The notes under the pieces: generated by a model | Seen by the model: the letters and a program-made list of their open reading frames with translations, nothing else | What the model was told of the DNA's origin: nothing | Database searches by the model: none | Assembly: GCA_036794825.1 (NCBI GenBank) | Contig: DAIRGA010000014.1 | Span: 62,001-126,000 of the forward strand | DNA length: 64,000 nucleotides | Source of the DNA: RZYY01 sp036794825 | GTDB lineage: Bacteria; Bacteroidota; Bacteroidia; Bacteroidales; 4484-276 | Reading direction: 5' to 3' | Position numbers and translations under genes: made by a program | Shown: piece by piece, positions 17,918 to 25,904 of the stretch | Layout of the letters: the number at the start of each line of letters is the position of its first letter | How positions within the stretch are numbered: the first letter of the stretch is position 1

Positions 17918-17925
17918 CAAAATTA
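17918..17925 (-). promoter_or_regulatory. -7 promoter element of the mevalonate operon
   Basis: The minus strand reads TAATTTTG, an exact TAnnTTTG match, 15 nt before the HMG-CoA reductase ATG. No TTTG at the -33 position. The leader would be very short. Confidence 0.4.
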
Positions 17926-18143
17926 ACTAATCATACATGGTCAGATAGAATCTGGTCAAAATGTACAGCCCTATCAATTTTGCAAATAAACAGAAACGCA
18001 GAGAAAATGTTTAGTTTTTTTGAGCGATAATTAAACAAAGAGAAAATGGGATAATTCCAGGCTGAACGCGATCGAAAATTCACCTGGAAGACTTTACGAT
18101 TTAGTTTGAGAAAAACCATAAAGCAGGGTAAGCAGGATTTTTC

Positions 18144-18151
18144 TATTTTTG
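18144..18151 (+). promoter_or_regulatory. -7 promoter element of the ferritin-like gene
   Basis: TATTTTTG, an exact TAnnTTTG match, lies 52 nt before the ATG at 18204. No -33 TTTG at normal spacing. Confidence 0.4.
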
Positions 18152-18203
18152 AAGCTTAAATATTCATCACAACAAATTATCAACATCAGTAAAACAAAAT
18201 ATC

Positions 18204-18659
18204 ATGAGTTCAGATTACAAAAAAATCCTTGAAATGGCCATCGGAAACGAAGTGGAGGCCTACGAATTTTACCTTCAGGCAGCTGCAAAATCACGGGACG
18301 AAAATTTGAGATCCATATTCAGCGAACTGGCTGGTGAAGAGATGAAGCACAAAAAAACGTTAGAAGGTTTTGTTCAGAATGACAACCTGAAACTAAATTT
18401 TCATGTGAGCAACCCGGACTATAAAGTGGCTGAAACTTTGGATTTGCCAAAACTGACACCGGACATGTCGTTTGCTGAAGGGGTAGCCTTAGCTATCAAA
18501 AAGGAGCAGGAGGCAATGGAGATGTACCAAAAGTTTGCCGATGCAAGTACTGATGATGCGCAAAAGAAGGTCTTTCAGGAACTTGCGACCATGGAGCTGG
18601 GTCACAAGATAAAACTTGAGGAGGTTTATGTAAGTACTGCTTATGTAGAGGTCTGGTAG
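18204..18659 (+). CDS. Ferritin-like/rubrerythrin-type diiron protein
   Basis: The 151-residue cytoplasmic protein folds as a predicted four-helix bundle with diiron ligands. An EVEAYEFY helix lies at residues 16-23, GEEMKH (ExxH, Glu46/His49) follows, and the second half repeats the pattern with KKEQEAMEMY and ATMELGHK (ExxH). This is the rubrerythrin-like ferritin superfamily, usually tied to peroxide or iron handling. It lacks the C-terminal rubredoxin domain with its four Cys residues, so it is not a full rubrerythrin. It stands alone in its own direction and is followed by a large hairpin at 18683-18729. Confidence 0.85.
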   Translation: MSSDYKKILEMAIGNEVEAYEFYLQAAAKSRDENLRSIFSELAGEEMKHKKTLEGFVQNDNLKLNFHVSNPDYKVAETLDLPKLTPDMSFAEGVALAIKKEQEAMEMYQKFADASTDDAQKKVFQELATMELGHKIKLEEVYVSTAYVEVW

Positions 18660-18682
18660 CGCCAGTAAAGAAAAAAATATCA

Positions 18683-18729
18683 TCAGCGGACTTTGGAAAT
18701 GCTAACATGGTATTCCAAAGATCCGCTGA
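18683..18729. terminator. Long inverted repeat between convergent genes
   Basis: TCAGCGGA-CTTTGGAA (18683-18698) pairs with TTCCAAAG-A-TCCGCTGA (18714-18729): 16 base pairs with a single bulged base and a 15-nt loop. It lies between the ferritin-like gene and the converging coiled-coil gene and probably acts as a bidirectional terminator, although the T-run is poor. Confidence 0.55.
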
Positions 18730-18762
18730 AATATTTTGGTGTTTGCCATGAAGTTGATCAGG

Positions 18763-19476
18763 CTAAAATACTTTTGGCTGAAAATCCTTCTGGTTCACTA
18801 TTGACGAACTGCTTCCGGTTGCTCGGATTACGAACAATCCTAGATTTTCGGCCATCCGGTTGCTGGAACCATCGGCGGTGATAAAGGCCACGGCGCCAAA
18901 AACTTTCTTATCCTTAAACTCCGGCATGTAGGTCTTCAATTTCCATAGCTTTTCATGAAAATGATCTACATCATTTGGACGCAGGGTGGTTTTCACTTCA
19001 ACAATCACCACTTCACTGCCATTGAGTGCAATGATGTCATATTCAAAATTTTCGCCATTGCGGTTGCCCTGGGCGCGTTGAATGGTTCGCTCAACCTTGA
19101 TTCCCCGTTTGTTTAGCAACCTTACCAGGTCACCTTCCACCAGAGACTCAATCAGCTTCCCCCATTGCGATGTAAACAGCCGGTCCAGCTCACGAATGCT
19201 TTTGAGATTTTGCCGGATCAGCTTCTCCGTTTCTTTGAATTTTTCGGTTAAGATATGATCATTTTCCTTGATCTGACGGTCAGTTTCCTGAAACTTTTTA
19301 TCGGTTTCAAGAAACTTCCTGTCTGTTTCCTGAAACTTCTTATCGGTTTCCTGAAACTTCTTATCGGTTTCCTGAAACATTCTGTCGGTTTCCTGAAACA
19401 TCCTCCAAACCTGTTGAAAATCAAGTGGCTGCCCGTAGGCGGTAATTGAATCATTTACTGTGTTTTCGGGTTCCAT
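18763..19476 (-). CDS. Coiled-coil PD-(D/E)XK nuclease-like protein (DUF3782-like)
   Basis: The 237-residue protein has two parts. Residues about 25-73 are seven heptads of the type KKFQETD, forming a coiled coil encoded by 21-bp tandem repeats. The C-terminal half holds EYDIIALNG followed by EVVIVEVKTT, the D...ExK pattern of the PD-(D/E)XK nuclease superfamily. It resembles the DUF3782 group, whose targets are unknown. I start at the ATG at 19476 (MEPENTVN); a TTG eight codons upstream is possible. It converges with the ferritin-like gene and lies 62 bp after the AlkD-like gene in the same direction. Nuclease activity is inferred from motifs only. Confidence 0.8.
   Translation of the reverse strand: MEPENTVNDSITAYGQPLDFQQVWRMFQETDRMFQETDKKFQETDKKFQETDRKFLETDKKFQETDRQIKENDHILTEKFKETEKLIRQNLKSIRELDRLFTSQWGKLIESLVEGDLVRLLNKRGIKVERTIQRAQGNRNGENFEYDIIALNGSEVVIVEVKTTLRPNDVDHFHEKLWKLKTYMPEFKDKKVFGAVAFITADGSSNRMAENLGLFVIRATGSSSSIVNQKDFQPKVF
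19258..19404 (-). repeat. Seven 21-bp tandem repeats encoding heptads
   Basis: The 147 bp code for RMFQETD, RMFQETD, KKFQETD, KKFQETD, RKFLETD, KKFQETD and a diverged RQIKEND. Several units are near-identical in DNA as well as in protein, so the array could gain or lose units in frame. Confidence 0.85.
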
Positions 19477-19538
19477 GGTTTTGGGTGTTTTGCTGTGCAA
19501 AGATAATTCAAGTCAGGTAATTCGCTTTTCGAATCCCA

Positions 19539-20234
19539 TCAGATGAGCCCGAGATAATACTTTTTCGCGGTAATCCACTTTAAAGCCTCCTTTTTACTCA
19601 GCGGCGAAAGCTGATGTTTATCAACAAAATCAATTACAGCCTTTGGATTGGTTTTGGAATATTCGCGTAAGGCCCAGCCGATAGCCTTCCGGATGAAGAA
19701 ATCCGAGTGGGCGGAGAGCTGTTGGATCAGGTTGAAAAGCAGGTCTGGATTGGTTTTGGATTTGTAGCTTAACTGGAAAAGGAGAGCCGAGCGCTGGAGC
19801 CACATATTTCCGGAGGTCATCCATTTGCCGGTGTATTCGGGAATCAGGCCAGGGAATTGAAAAAAAAGGGTTCCGGCCAGATGGGCAGCTATCATGTCCC
19901 CTGTGTCCCACCAGGATTTGCGGGTAATCATGAGCTCAATCTGTTCAAAAAAGTGAAGGTTCATTTTTTTGATGTGCCGGTTAGCGAGCTCCATTCCAAA
20001 ATACTGATACTCTCTCTGAGGCAACGACCAGGTTTCATCAATTATCTTTTCAATCTCAGCCTGGGAAATTGATTTAGCTGCAGCAAAAATCTCTCTGAAA
20101 ACAACCGATCGCTCCGGTGAACCGATTCCAAAAAACTCAAATTGATTCCTCATATAAGCCTTCTGCTGGATGGCTCTGACCGGATCAGCCTTATCCTCAA
20201 ACTTCCTGGTTAGCGCTAAAACTATGTGGTTCAT
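19539..20234 (-). CDS. AlkD-like DNA alkylation repair protein
   Basis: The 231-residue all-helical protein is of the DNA alkylation repair (AlkD/AlkC-like HEAT repeat) family, recognised by RAIQQKAYMRNQFEFFGI at residues 20-37, the WWDTGDMIAAH stretch near 108, SGNMWLQRSALLFQL near 141 and FIRKAIGWALREYSK near 180. Such glycosylases remove bulky or cationic alkylated bases. Its ATG overlaps the stop of the M1 peptidase gene by one base (TGATG), so the two are translationally coupled although their jobs differ. The gene has normal family length. Whether it is catalytic (Trp/Asp residues are present) needs an alignment. Confidence 0.87.
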   Translation of the reverse strand: MNHIVLALTRKFEDKADPVRAIQQKAYMRNQFEFFGIGSPERSVVFREIFAAAKSISQAEIEKIIDETWSLPQREYQYFGMELANRHIKKMNLHFFEQIELMITRKSWWDTGDMIAAHLAGTLFFQFPGLIPEYTGKWMTSGNMWLQRSALLFQLSYKSKTNPDLLFNLIQQLSAHSDFFIRKAIGWALREYSKTNPKAVIDFVDKHQLSPLSKKEALKWITAKKYYLGLI

Positions 20235-22600
20235 CAGTTTACAACGATTTTCCTTGTTCTGACATCGCTGCTGTACTCGTTAATAAGTCGCAGGATATAG
20301 GTTCCTCTTTTAATTCCGGTGGTGTCCCATTCCACCTGCATTTCTGCCTGAGGATTGAATATCTGTTGGATCATGCCGCCACTCTCGCTGTAAACGTTGA
20401 TTAGGGTTGGAATGAACTCACCAAATTCAAAGCTGACCATTCCCTGGACGGGATTGGGAAATATCAGAATATCATCTGTTTGTGAAATTATCGCCTCCGG
20501 AACTTTTACATAAACCTGATCCCAAACTGCAAGCGTATAATCTCCGGGTTGCATATTGGCCACTTCGATGTATCCTGTATTGGGTGCGCCTATTTTTACA
20601 AAATCCACACTTTGCCAGTCATCAAAGGGGTTTGGACGGTAAAGAATCACCAGCGAGTCTCCGGGATTTGCCATCAGGTTGCCATCGAGGTTATTGAATT
20701 TATTGTACATAAAACTGCCGGTAATCGAGGTTCCTTCCGGAAAAATTCCATCTACTCTCCAATGCCTGTAATCAGAGAGGGTAAGCCCTTCAATGGCGGT
20801 TTTGAGTGGATCGGGCGGAACCCAGCGATGTGTAATCCTTATAAATCCTGAGTCGGTTGCCGGCATTGTATCCACGCGCAATTTGGCAAAAACATCAAAG
20901 AGGTTGAGGTTCGTAGATGCGGTTAGAGTGAGGTGTTTATCCGTAGTGGCATCGGCAATTTTATCATAAAAGTCAATCATAGCGATGGACGGATTGATAT
21001 TAACCGTAAATGTCTGCTGACCTGTTTCTCCGGAGAATTCCATCAGCACGGTTTCCATTTGCCAAAGATTATTCATGAAAGTTATCTCCACCCGGTTGGA
21101 GTTGGCCAACTGGCAGGGGCCTTTGAGTTTTTGCCTGGTAAATACCGTTACATTATATTGATTACCTGATGGTTGCACATCGAACGAATCAACAGAAAAT
21201 TCAGGAAACCCTGGAGTAAAAACCCATACATCGAAGAAGTCAGTAAGATCCATACCTGAGTGGCTGCTCAGGATATCGCGCAATTGCCACGAATCGGCAT
21301 GATTGAAAGCATATTCATCCAAAAAAGCCCTGACGGCCGGAAAAAACAGGTCGTCTCCCATGTAATTCCGCAGGGTGTGCACCACGATCCCGCCTTTCTG
21401 GTAAACCGTAGTTCCGTAGGTATATTGAGCTGGAATGCCATAAAGAGCGCGGTACCCGCCATCAGTAACGTGTGCAGTATGCAGCACGGTGCGGTGCTTG
21501 GTAAACATATTTGACCGATAGGCAGCAATGCCATACAGCGCCTCACGGTAAAGCGATTCGGTGAAGACAGCCCAGCCCTCGTTGAGCCACATATCTTCGG
21601 CGCTGGCACAGGTTACCAGGTCGCCAAACCACTGATGCGAAATTTCGTGGGCAATCAGCCACTCGCTCGAAAGGTTTCCCGTGATGGACGAATTGGGAAA
21701 GGCAATATTGGTGGAGTGCTCCATTGCACCGAGAGCAGTACCCACGTAACCTACACGTTCCCAGCGATAAGGACCAAAGTACTGCTCAAAAGCGCCCAAT
21801 ATTGGAACCAGGGTTTGAAATGTTCCGTTCACTTTTGCCGTGTCTGACGGACGCACATAAATCCCGATGGGAATCTCTTCGCCCGTTATTGATGTGAACG
21901 AAGATGGCTTGTTGATATATTCCCCAACAGCCACCGAAGCCAGGTAAGTCGGGATGTCGTCATTGATTTTCCAGTGGTAGGTTCTGGTTCCGTTGCCATT
22001 GCCAATGACTTCCATCAATGTACCACCACAAACGGCCATTTTCGGATAGGAAACAGTGGTGAAAATTTCATAAACAGCACGGTCGTGAAAATCATCAATG
22101 CAAGGAAACCAGGCTTTTCCAAGATTATGGGGATCAGACTCAAATCCTACACCCAGGTTAAAGGCATATTGCCCGCTCCAGTGAAATCCTCCCCAACCCT
22201 CATGAAAAGGCACGCCATGGTAATGCACCTCGACTGCAACAATTTCGCCGGCCGGAACCGGTGCCGCCAATTGAACGGATAGAAGCCCTCCCTGGTACTG
22301 AAAATCCGGATTGATAACCCCATTTACAAAAACCTGATCCACAGTGAAATTGATCAACTCGAGCGTGACGGTTTGCAGGTTATTTACCTTCGACTGAAGG
22401 GTGATGATTGTTTTTGCTTCGATCGTCTTTGTGCTGAAATTCAGACTATTAAGATGGATCTCATATTTCAATGCATCGAGCGTATCGCTCAACCCGCTTT
22501 TCCGCATCGTCAGGTCGTTTTGCCGGTAATAATTACGCTGCGCACAGAGACTTGCAGCAGCAAGGGATAGCAAAACAAATATGGTGAGGAATCTTTTCAT
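20234..22600 (-). CDS. Secreted M1 family metallopeptidase with T9SS type A sorting domain
   Basis: The 788-residue protein begins with a signal peptide (MKRFLTIFVLLSLAAASLCAQ); this ATG at 22600 is preferred to a frame extension 18 codons longer. The N-terminal beta domain is followed by the gluzincin domain with GAMEH (a GAMEN variant) and HExxH as His318-Glu319-His322. The third zinc ligand is Glu341 in NEGWAVF. The C-terminus (about 710-788) is a T9SS type A sorting domain (LIFPNPVQGMVSFEF, GTYILRLI, TRKIVVN). It is thus an outer-surface or secreted aminopeptidase. It is coupled downstream to the AlkD-like gene and divergent from the TolC gene. Confidence 0.93.
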   Translation of the reverse strand: MKRFLTIFVLLSLAAASLCAQRNYYRQNDLTMRKSGLSDTLDALKYEIHLNSLNFSTKTIEAKTIITLQSKVNNLQTVTLELINFTVDQVFVNGVINPDFQYQGGLLSVQLAAPVPAGEIVAVEVHYHGVPFHEGWGGFHWSGQYAFNLGVGFESDPHNLGKAWFPCIDDFHDRAVYEIFTTVSYPKMAVCGGTLMEVIGNGNGTRTYHWKINDDIPTYLASVAVGEYINKPSSFTSITGEEIPIGIYVRPSDTAKVNGTFQTLVPILGAFEQYFGPYRWERVGYVGTALGAMEHSTNIAFPNSSITGNLSSEWLIAHEISHQWFGDLVTCASAEDMWLNEGWAVFTESLYREALYGIAAYRSNMFTKHRTVLHTAHVTDGGYRALYGIPAQYTYGTTVYQKGGIVVHTLRNYMGDDLFFPAVRAFLDEYAFNHADSWQLRDILSSHSGMDLTDFFDVWVFTPGFPEFSVDSFDVQPSGNQYNVTVFTRQKLKGPCQLANSNRVEITFMNNLWQMETVLMEFSGETGQQTFTVNINPSIAMIDFYDKIADATTDKHLTLTASTNLNLFDVFAKLRVDTMPATDSGFIRITHRWVPPDPLKTAIEGLTLSDYRHWRVDGIFPEGTSITGSFMYNKFNNLDGNLMANPGDSLVILYRPNPFDDWQSVDFVKIGAPNTGYIEVANMQPGDYTLAVWDQVYVKVPEAIISQTDDILIFPNPVQGMVSFEFGEFIPTLINVYSESGGMIQQIFNPQAEMQVEWDTTGIKRGTYILRLINEYSSDVRTRKIVVN

Positions 22601-22847
22601 GATGGTGTAAATAAATGTTTGATTTTTTTCGCAGGGTAAAAGTATAAAATCCATTCTAATTGCGTTACTAACCTTTCTGTCCGCAATTGAACAAGCTTTG
22701 TATTGACATTGAACAATAACAAAACGATACGGACTGAGAATAAAAGCGAGGGTTTGGTTATCAATGCTTTAAGAAAATGGCATGTTTTTGGAAAAACCCT
22801 CCGGTTTTAGTTCAACGACATATCACCGTCAATCAATACCAATCGAC

Positions 22848-24239
22848 ATGAATACTGACAAACTGCTGAAAAGATTGCCCATCCTGTTCCTTGCGATCTT
22901 TCTTTTCTCATCAGCTAACCTGCAGGCGCAGAGCAGGATATGGGCTCTCGAGGATTGTTTTTACTATGCCATCGAGAACAACATCCAGATCAAGCAGAGT
23001 GCACTTGCTGTGAAAAATTACGAGATAGGGCTTACAGAAAGCAAACTCAGCCTGCTGCCCAACCTTAATGGCGATGTCTCGTTCAGCTACAACTGGGGAA
23101 GGGTGCTCGACCGAACCAATTACACCTACACCAACAACGAAACCAACCAGGCAAATTTCGGGGTGTATGCCAACGTGCGGATTTTCGGTGGGTTACAATA
23201 TCAAAACCAGATTAAAAAATCCTCGCTTGATTTTCTGACCAGCAAATACGATTACGACAAAATAAAGGACGATATTACACTGCTGCTCACCCAGGCCTAT
23301 GTTAATATCCTGTACAACAAAGAGTTGTTAAAAGTCGCCACAGAGCAGGTTGCCATAACGCAGGAGCAGATCAAACGAACTGAGAAACTGGTAGAAGCCG
23401 GAAAGCTGGCCATGGGCAGTCTGCTTGAAATCCAGGCACAGGGTGCTAAAGAGGAGATTGCCGAGATCAATTACGAAAACTCGCTTGCATTGGCCTACCT
23501 TGATCTGCAACAAATACTTGATCTTCAGGCCGGCAGCGATTTTGAAATTGATGTGCCAGTGCTCGACCAGGAACTTCAACTCGAAATACTTCCAATCAGC
23601 ATGATTTACGAAACCGCTCTTGACGTTCAGCCAGCCATCAAAAGCGCCGAAACCACCGTAGAAAGCGCATACAGAAGCGTTGCCATTGCACGCGGAGCAA
23701 AGAGTCCCGTGCTGAACCTGCAAAGCGGCTGGAACACCAATTACTCTAACCAATACCGCCAGTTTGCCATTGACCCGGTAACAGGGGAGTTTTATCAAAC
23801 AGATGTAATCCCATTTGGAGATCAGTTTGCCGATAACCAAAGCCGTTATCTCGGAATAGGACTCAGCATTCCAATTTTCAACGGCTACCAGGCATCCTCC
23901 AATGTTTCGCGTGCCAAAATAGCCGCCACCAATGCCGAGTACCAATTTGAACTTGCCAAGAATACGATGCGTAAGAGCATTGAACAGGCCTATTATGACG
24001 CTCAGGCCGCTTTCAAAACTTTCCAGGCTACTCAGAAATCGCTCTCTTCTTTCTCCGAATCATACCGCTATACTGAACAGAAATTCAATGTTGGGATGGC
24101 TACTTCGGTGGATTACAACCTGGCCAAAACCCAACTGGCAGCTGCAGAATCGGAACTTGTTCGGGCAAGGTATGATTATATTTTCAAGTCCAAAATACTT
24201 GATTTCTACATGGGTAAACCCATCACACTCAATCAATAA
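22848..24239 (+). CDS. TolC family outer-membrane efflux protein
   Basis: The 463-residue protein has a signal peptide (MNTDKLLKRLPILFLAIFLFSS..., cleavage near LQAQ); I start at 22848 rather than 22 codons upstream because the signal peptide begins there. Two outer-membrane efflux protein repeats follow, with long amphipathic helices (VATEQVAITQEQIKRTEKLV, YTEQKFNVGMATSVDYNLAK) and strand regions (NLNGDVSFSYNWGR, NLQSGWNTNYS). It forms the outer-membrane channel of a tripartite pump. The membrane-fusion protein follows after 36 bp; no inner-membrane pump gene is next to them. Confidence 0.92.
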   Translation: MNTDKLLKRLPILFLAIFLFSSANLQAQSRIWALEDCFYYAIENNIQIKQSALAVKNYEIGLTESKLSLLPNLNGDVSFSYNWGRVLDRTNYTYTNNETNQANFGVYANVRIFGGLQYQNQIKKSSLDFLTSKYDYDKIKDDITLLLTQAYVNILYNKELLKVATEQVAITQEQIKRTEKLVEAGKLAMGSLLEIQAQGAKEEIAEINYENSLALAYLDLQQILDLQAGSDFEIDVPVLDQELQLEILPISMIYETALDVQPAIKSAETTVESAYRSVAIARGAKSPVLNLQSGWNTNYSNQYRQFAIDPVTGEFYQTDVIPFGDQFADNQSRYLGIGLSIPIFNGYQASSNVSRAKIAATNAEYQFELAKNTMRKSIEQAYYDAQAAFKTFQATQKSLSSFSESYRYTEQKFNVGMATSVDYNLAKTQLAAAESELVRARYDYIFKSKILDFYMGKPITLNQ

Positions 24240-24275
24240 ACAAAACCTGTTCTCAATAATCGAATCAAAATTGAC

Positions 24276-25625
24276 ATGAAACGCAAAAAACTACTTTTAA
24301 TCATTTTACCTGTAATTGTATTGCTGGTTGTGCTTAGTGTACTGAAAAACAAAGGAATAATCGGCAAGGATGAGGCCCCAAAAGTGAGCACCGACCTGGT
24401 AACATTGCGCACACTTATCGAAACAGTGTCGGCCAACGGAAAAATTCAGCCTGCAATGGAGGTCAAAATCACGCCATATATCTCTGGTGAAGTAGTAGAA
24501 TTGAAGGTTCGTGAAGGTGAACAGGTAAAAAAAGGAGACTTGCTGGCCAAAATTGATCCTGAGATTTACCTATCAAACTACGAAAGGATGGAGGCCAGTC
24601 TTCAGTCACAGCGCGCCAATCTCTCGAACACAAGGGCAAGACTTGCTCAAACCCGCTCACAGTTTACCAGTACCAGACTCTCGTTCGAGCGAAGCGAAAA
24701 ACTCTGGAAAGAAAAGGTGATTTCGGATGCCGACTACGAAACAGCCCAAGCGCAGTACGAGGTGGCACAGGCTGAAGTACAGGCAGCCGAAGAAGCAGTA
24801 AAGGCAGCTGAATTCCAGGTGGCCAGTGCCGAGGCTTCTTTACGCGAAGCGAAGGAAAACCTGACCAAAACCGCCATATATGCCCCTTCTGATGGAACGA
24901 TCTCAAGGCTGATTGTCGAAAAAGGCGAAAGAGTGGCCGGTGCATCACAGTTCTCTGCCGGTACTGAGATGATGAGGATTGCCGACCTCGACATGATGGA
25001 AGCGCTCGTAAAAGTTAACGAAAACGACATCGTCAGGCTTAACCTGGGCGATACAGCGCTCATCGAGGTGGATGCCTATCTCAACAGAAAATTCAGGGGT
25101 GTGGTCACCGAAATTGCTACCTCCGCCGAAACAGCCGCTGTAACCACCGACCAGGTTACCAACTTTGAAGTAAAGATCAGGATTCTTAAGGAATCCTATC
25201 TCGATCTGCTCGACCAAAACCGACCCTGGTTTTCACCATTCAGACCGGGAATGTCAACAACGGTAGATATCCAGACCAAAACCGAATACAACGTGCTGAC
25301 GATACCCATCCAGGCGGTAACCACCCGGAGTGATACAACGGGCAGGGAGATTGCCGCACGCATTGACAGGGATATGAACAAAGAGGAAGATAAGGATGCC
25401 GAAAAAGTAAACACCGAGATCACCGAATACGTCTTTGTTTTTGAAAATGAAACCGCCAGGATGATCAAAGTTACCTCAGGAATTCAGGATAATACATACA
25501 TCCAGATACTTACGGGTCTAGAAGAAAATCAGGAGGTTATCGTTGGGCCCTACCGCGCCGTTTCGCGTACCCTTAAAAACGGCGCCAAGGTGAAGAAGGT
25601 TCCCAAAGAAGAACTCTTCGAATAA
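24276..25625 (+). CDS. HlyD/MacA-type periplasmic adaptor (membrane fusion protein)
   Basis: The 449-residue protein has one N-terminal membrane anchor (LLLIILPVIVLLVVLSVL). A lipoyl/biotinyl-like half follows (PYISGEVVELKVREGEQVKKGDLLAKID), then a long coiled-coil hairpin at about 110-200, the second lipoyl half (IYAPSDGTISRLIVEKGERV), and beta-barrel and membrane-proximal domains. Its class (efflux RND/ABC adaptor, MacA-like) links TolC to an inner-membrane pump. The gene after it is unrelated and a strong terminator closes the unit, so the pump must be encoded elsewhere. An acidic insert (KEEDKDAEKVNTE) near residue 370 is unusual in position. Confidence 0.92.
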   Translation: MKRKKLLLIILPVIVLLVVLSVLKNKGIIGKDEAPKVSTDLVTLRTLIETVSANGKIQPAMEVKITPYISGEVVELKVREGEQVKKGDLLAKIDPEIYLSNYERMEASLQSQRANLSNTRARLAQTRSQFTSTRLSFERSEKLWKEKVISDADYETAQAQYEVAQAEVQAAEEAVKAAEFQVASAEASLREAKENLTKTAIYAPSDGTISRLIVEKGERVAGASQFSAGTEMMRIADLDMMEALVKVNENDIVRLNLGDTALIEVDAYLNRKFRGVVTEIATSAETAAVTTDQVTNFEVKIRILKESYLDLLDQNRPWFSPFRPGMSTTVDIQTKTEYNVLTIPIQAVTTRSDTTGREIAARIDRDMNKEEDKDAEKVNTEITEYVFVFENETARMIKVTSGIQDNTYIQILTGLEENQEVIVGPYRAVSRTLKNGAKVKKVPKEELFE

Positions 25626-25647
25626 AACCAGGACAATATTTTCATAT

Positions 25648-25686
25648 AAAAGCCCTGTAAAAAGATGATTTACAGGGCTTTTGTTT
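25648..25686 (+). terminator. Rho-independent terminator of the TolC/adaptor operon
   Basis: AAAAGCCCTGTAAA and TTTACAGGGCTTTT pair as a 14-bp stem around a short loop, then TGTTTT. It lies about 22 bp after the adaptor stop. The same core recurs at 32777 and 48274. Confidence 0.85.
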
Positions 25687-25775
25687 TAGAACATCTTCAA
25701 CGACAGATGAATAACAATTTAGCATTTTAAATAACTCCAACTCATGAGTATAAAGATACCAGGCACAAAATCAAT

Positions 25776-25783
25776 TATCTTTG
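25776..25783 (+). promoter_or_regulatory. -7 promoter element upstream of the GH13 gene
   Basis: TATCTTTG, an exact TAnnTTTG match, lies 121 nt before the ATG at 25905. No -33 TTTG at normal spacing, and the leader would be long. Confidence 0.3.
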
Positions 25784-25904
25784 TCAACCAATGAGATAGC
25801 TAAGGTTGAATTTCTGTTATCAACCACCAATTGTTTATAAAAATCTCTTTATCTGCCTTAATTACAAAGCATAATCAAAGCCAAGCCACCAACAGATATC
25901 ACCG

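Larger units (their letters stand above)
17903..18203. other. Divergent intergenic region
   Basis: This 301-bp AT-rich gap separates the mevalonate operon (minus) from the ferritin-like gene (plus). It holds a likely -7 box for each direction (17918-17925 minus, 18144-18151 plus). I see no convincing gene or RNA in it. Confidence 0.6.

Noticed and set aside
17270..17926. A 218-codon plus-strand frame opposite HMG-CoA reductase
   Set aside because: Antisense shadow of a well-conserved enzyme gene.
19258..19404. CRISPR-like periodic repeat
   Set aside because: The units are contiguous 21-bp coding heptads without spacers.
23328..23945. A 205-codon minus-strand frame opposite the TolC gene
   Set aside because: Antisense to the repeat region of TolC; composition typical of a shadow frame.
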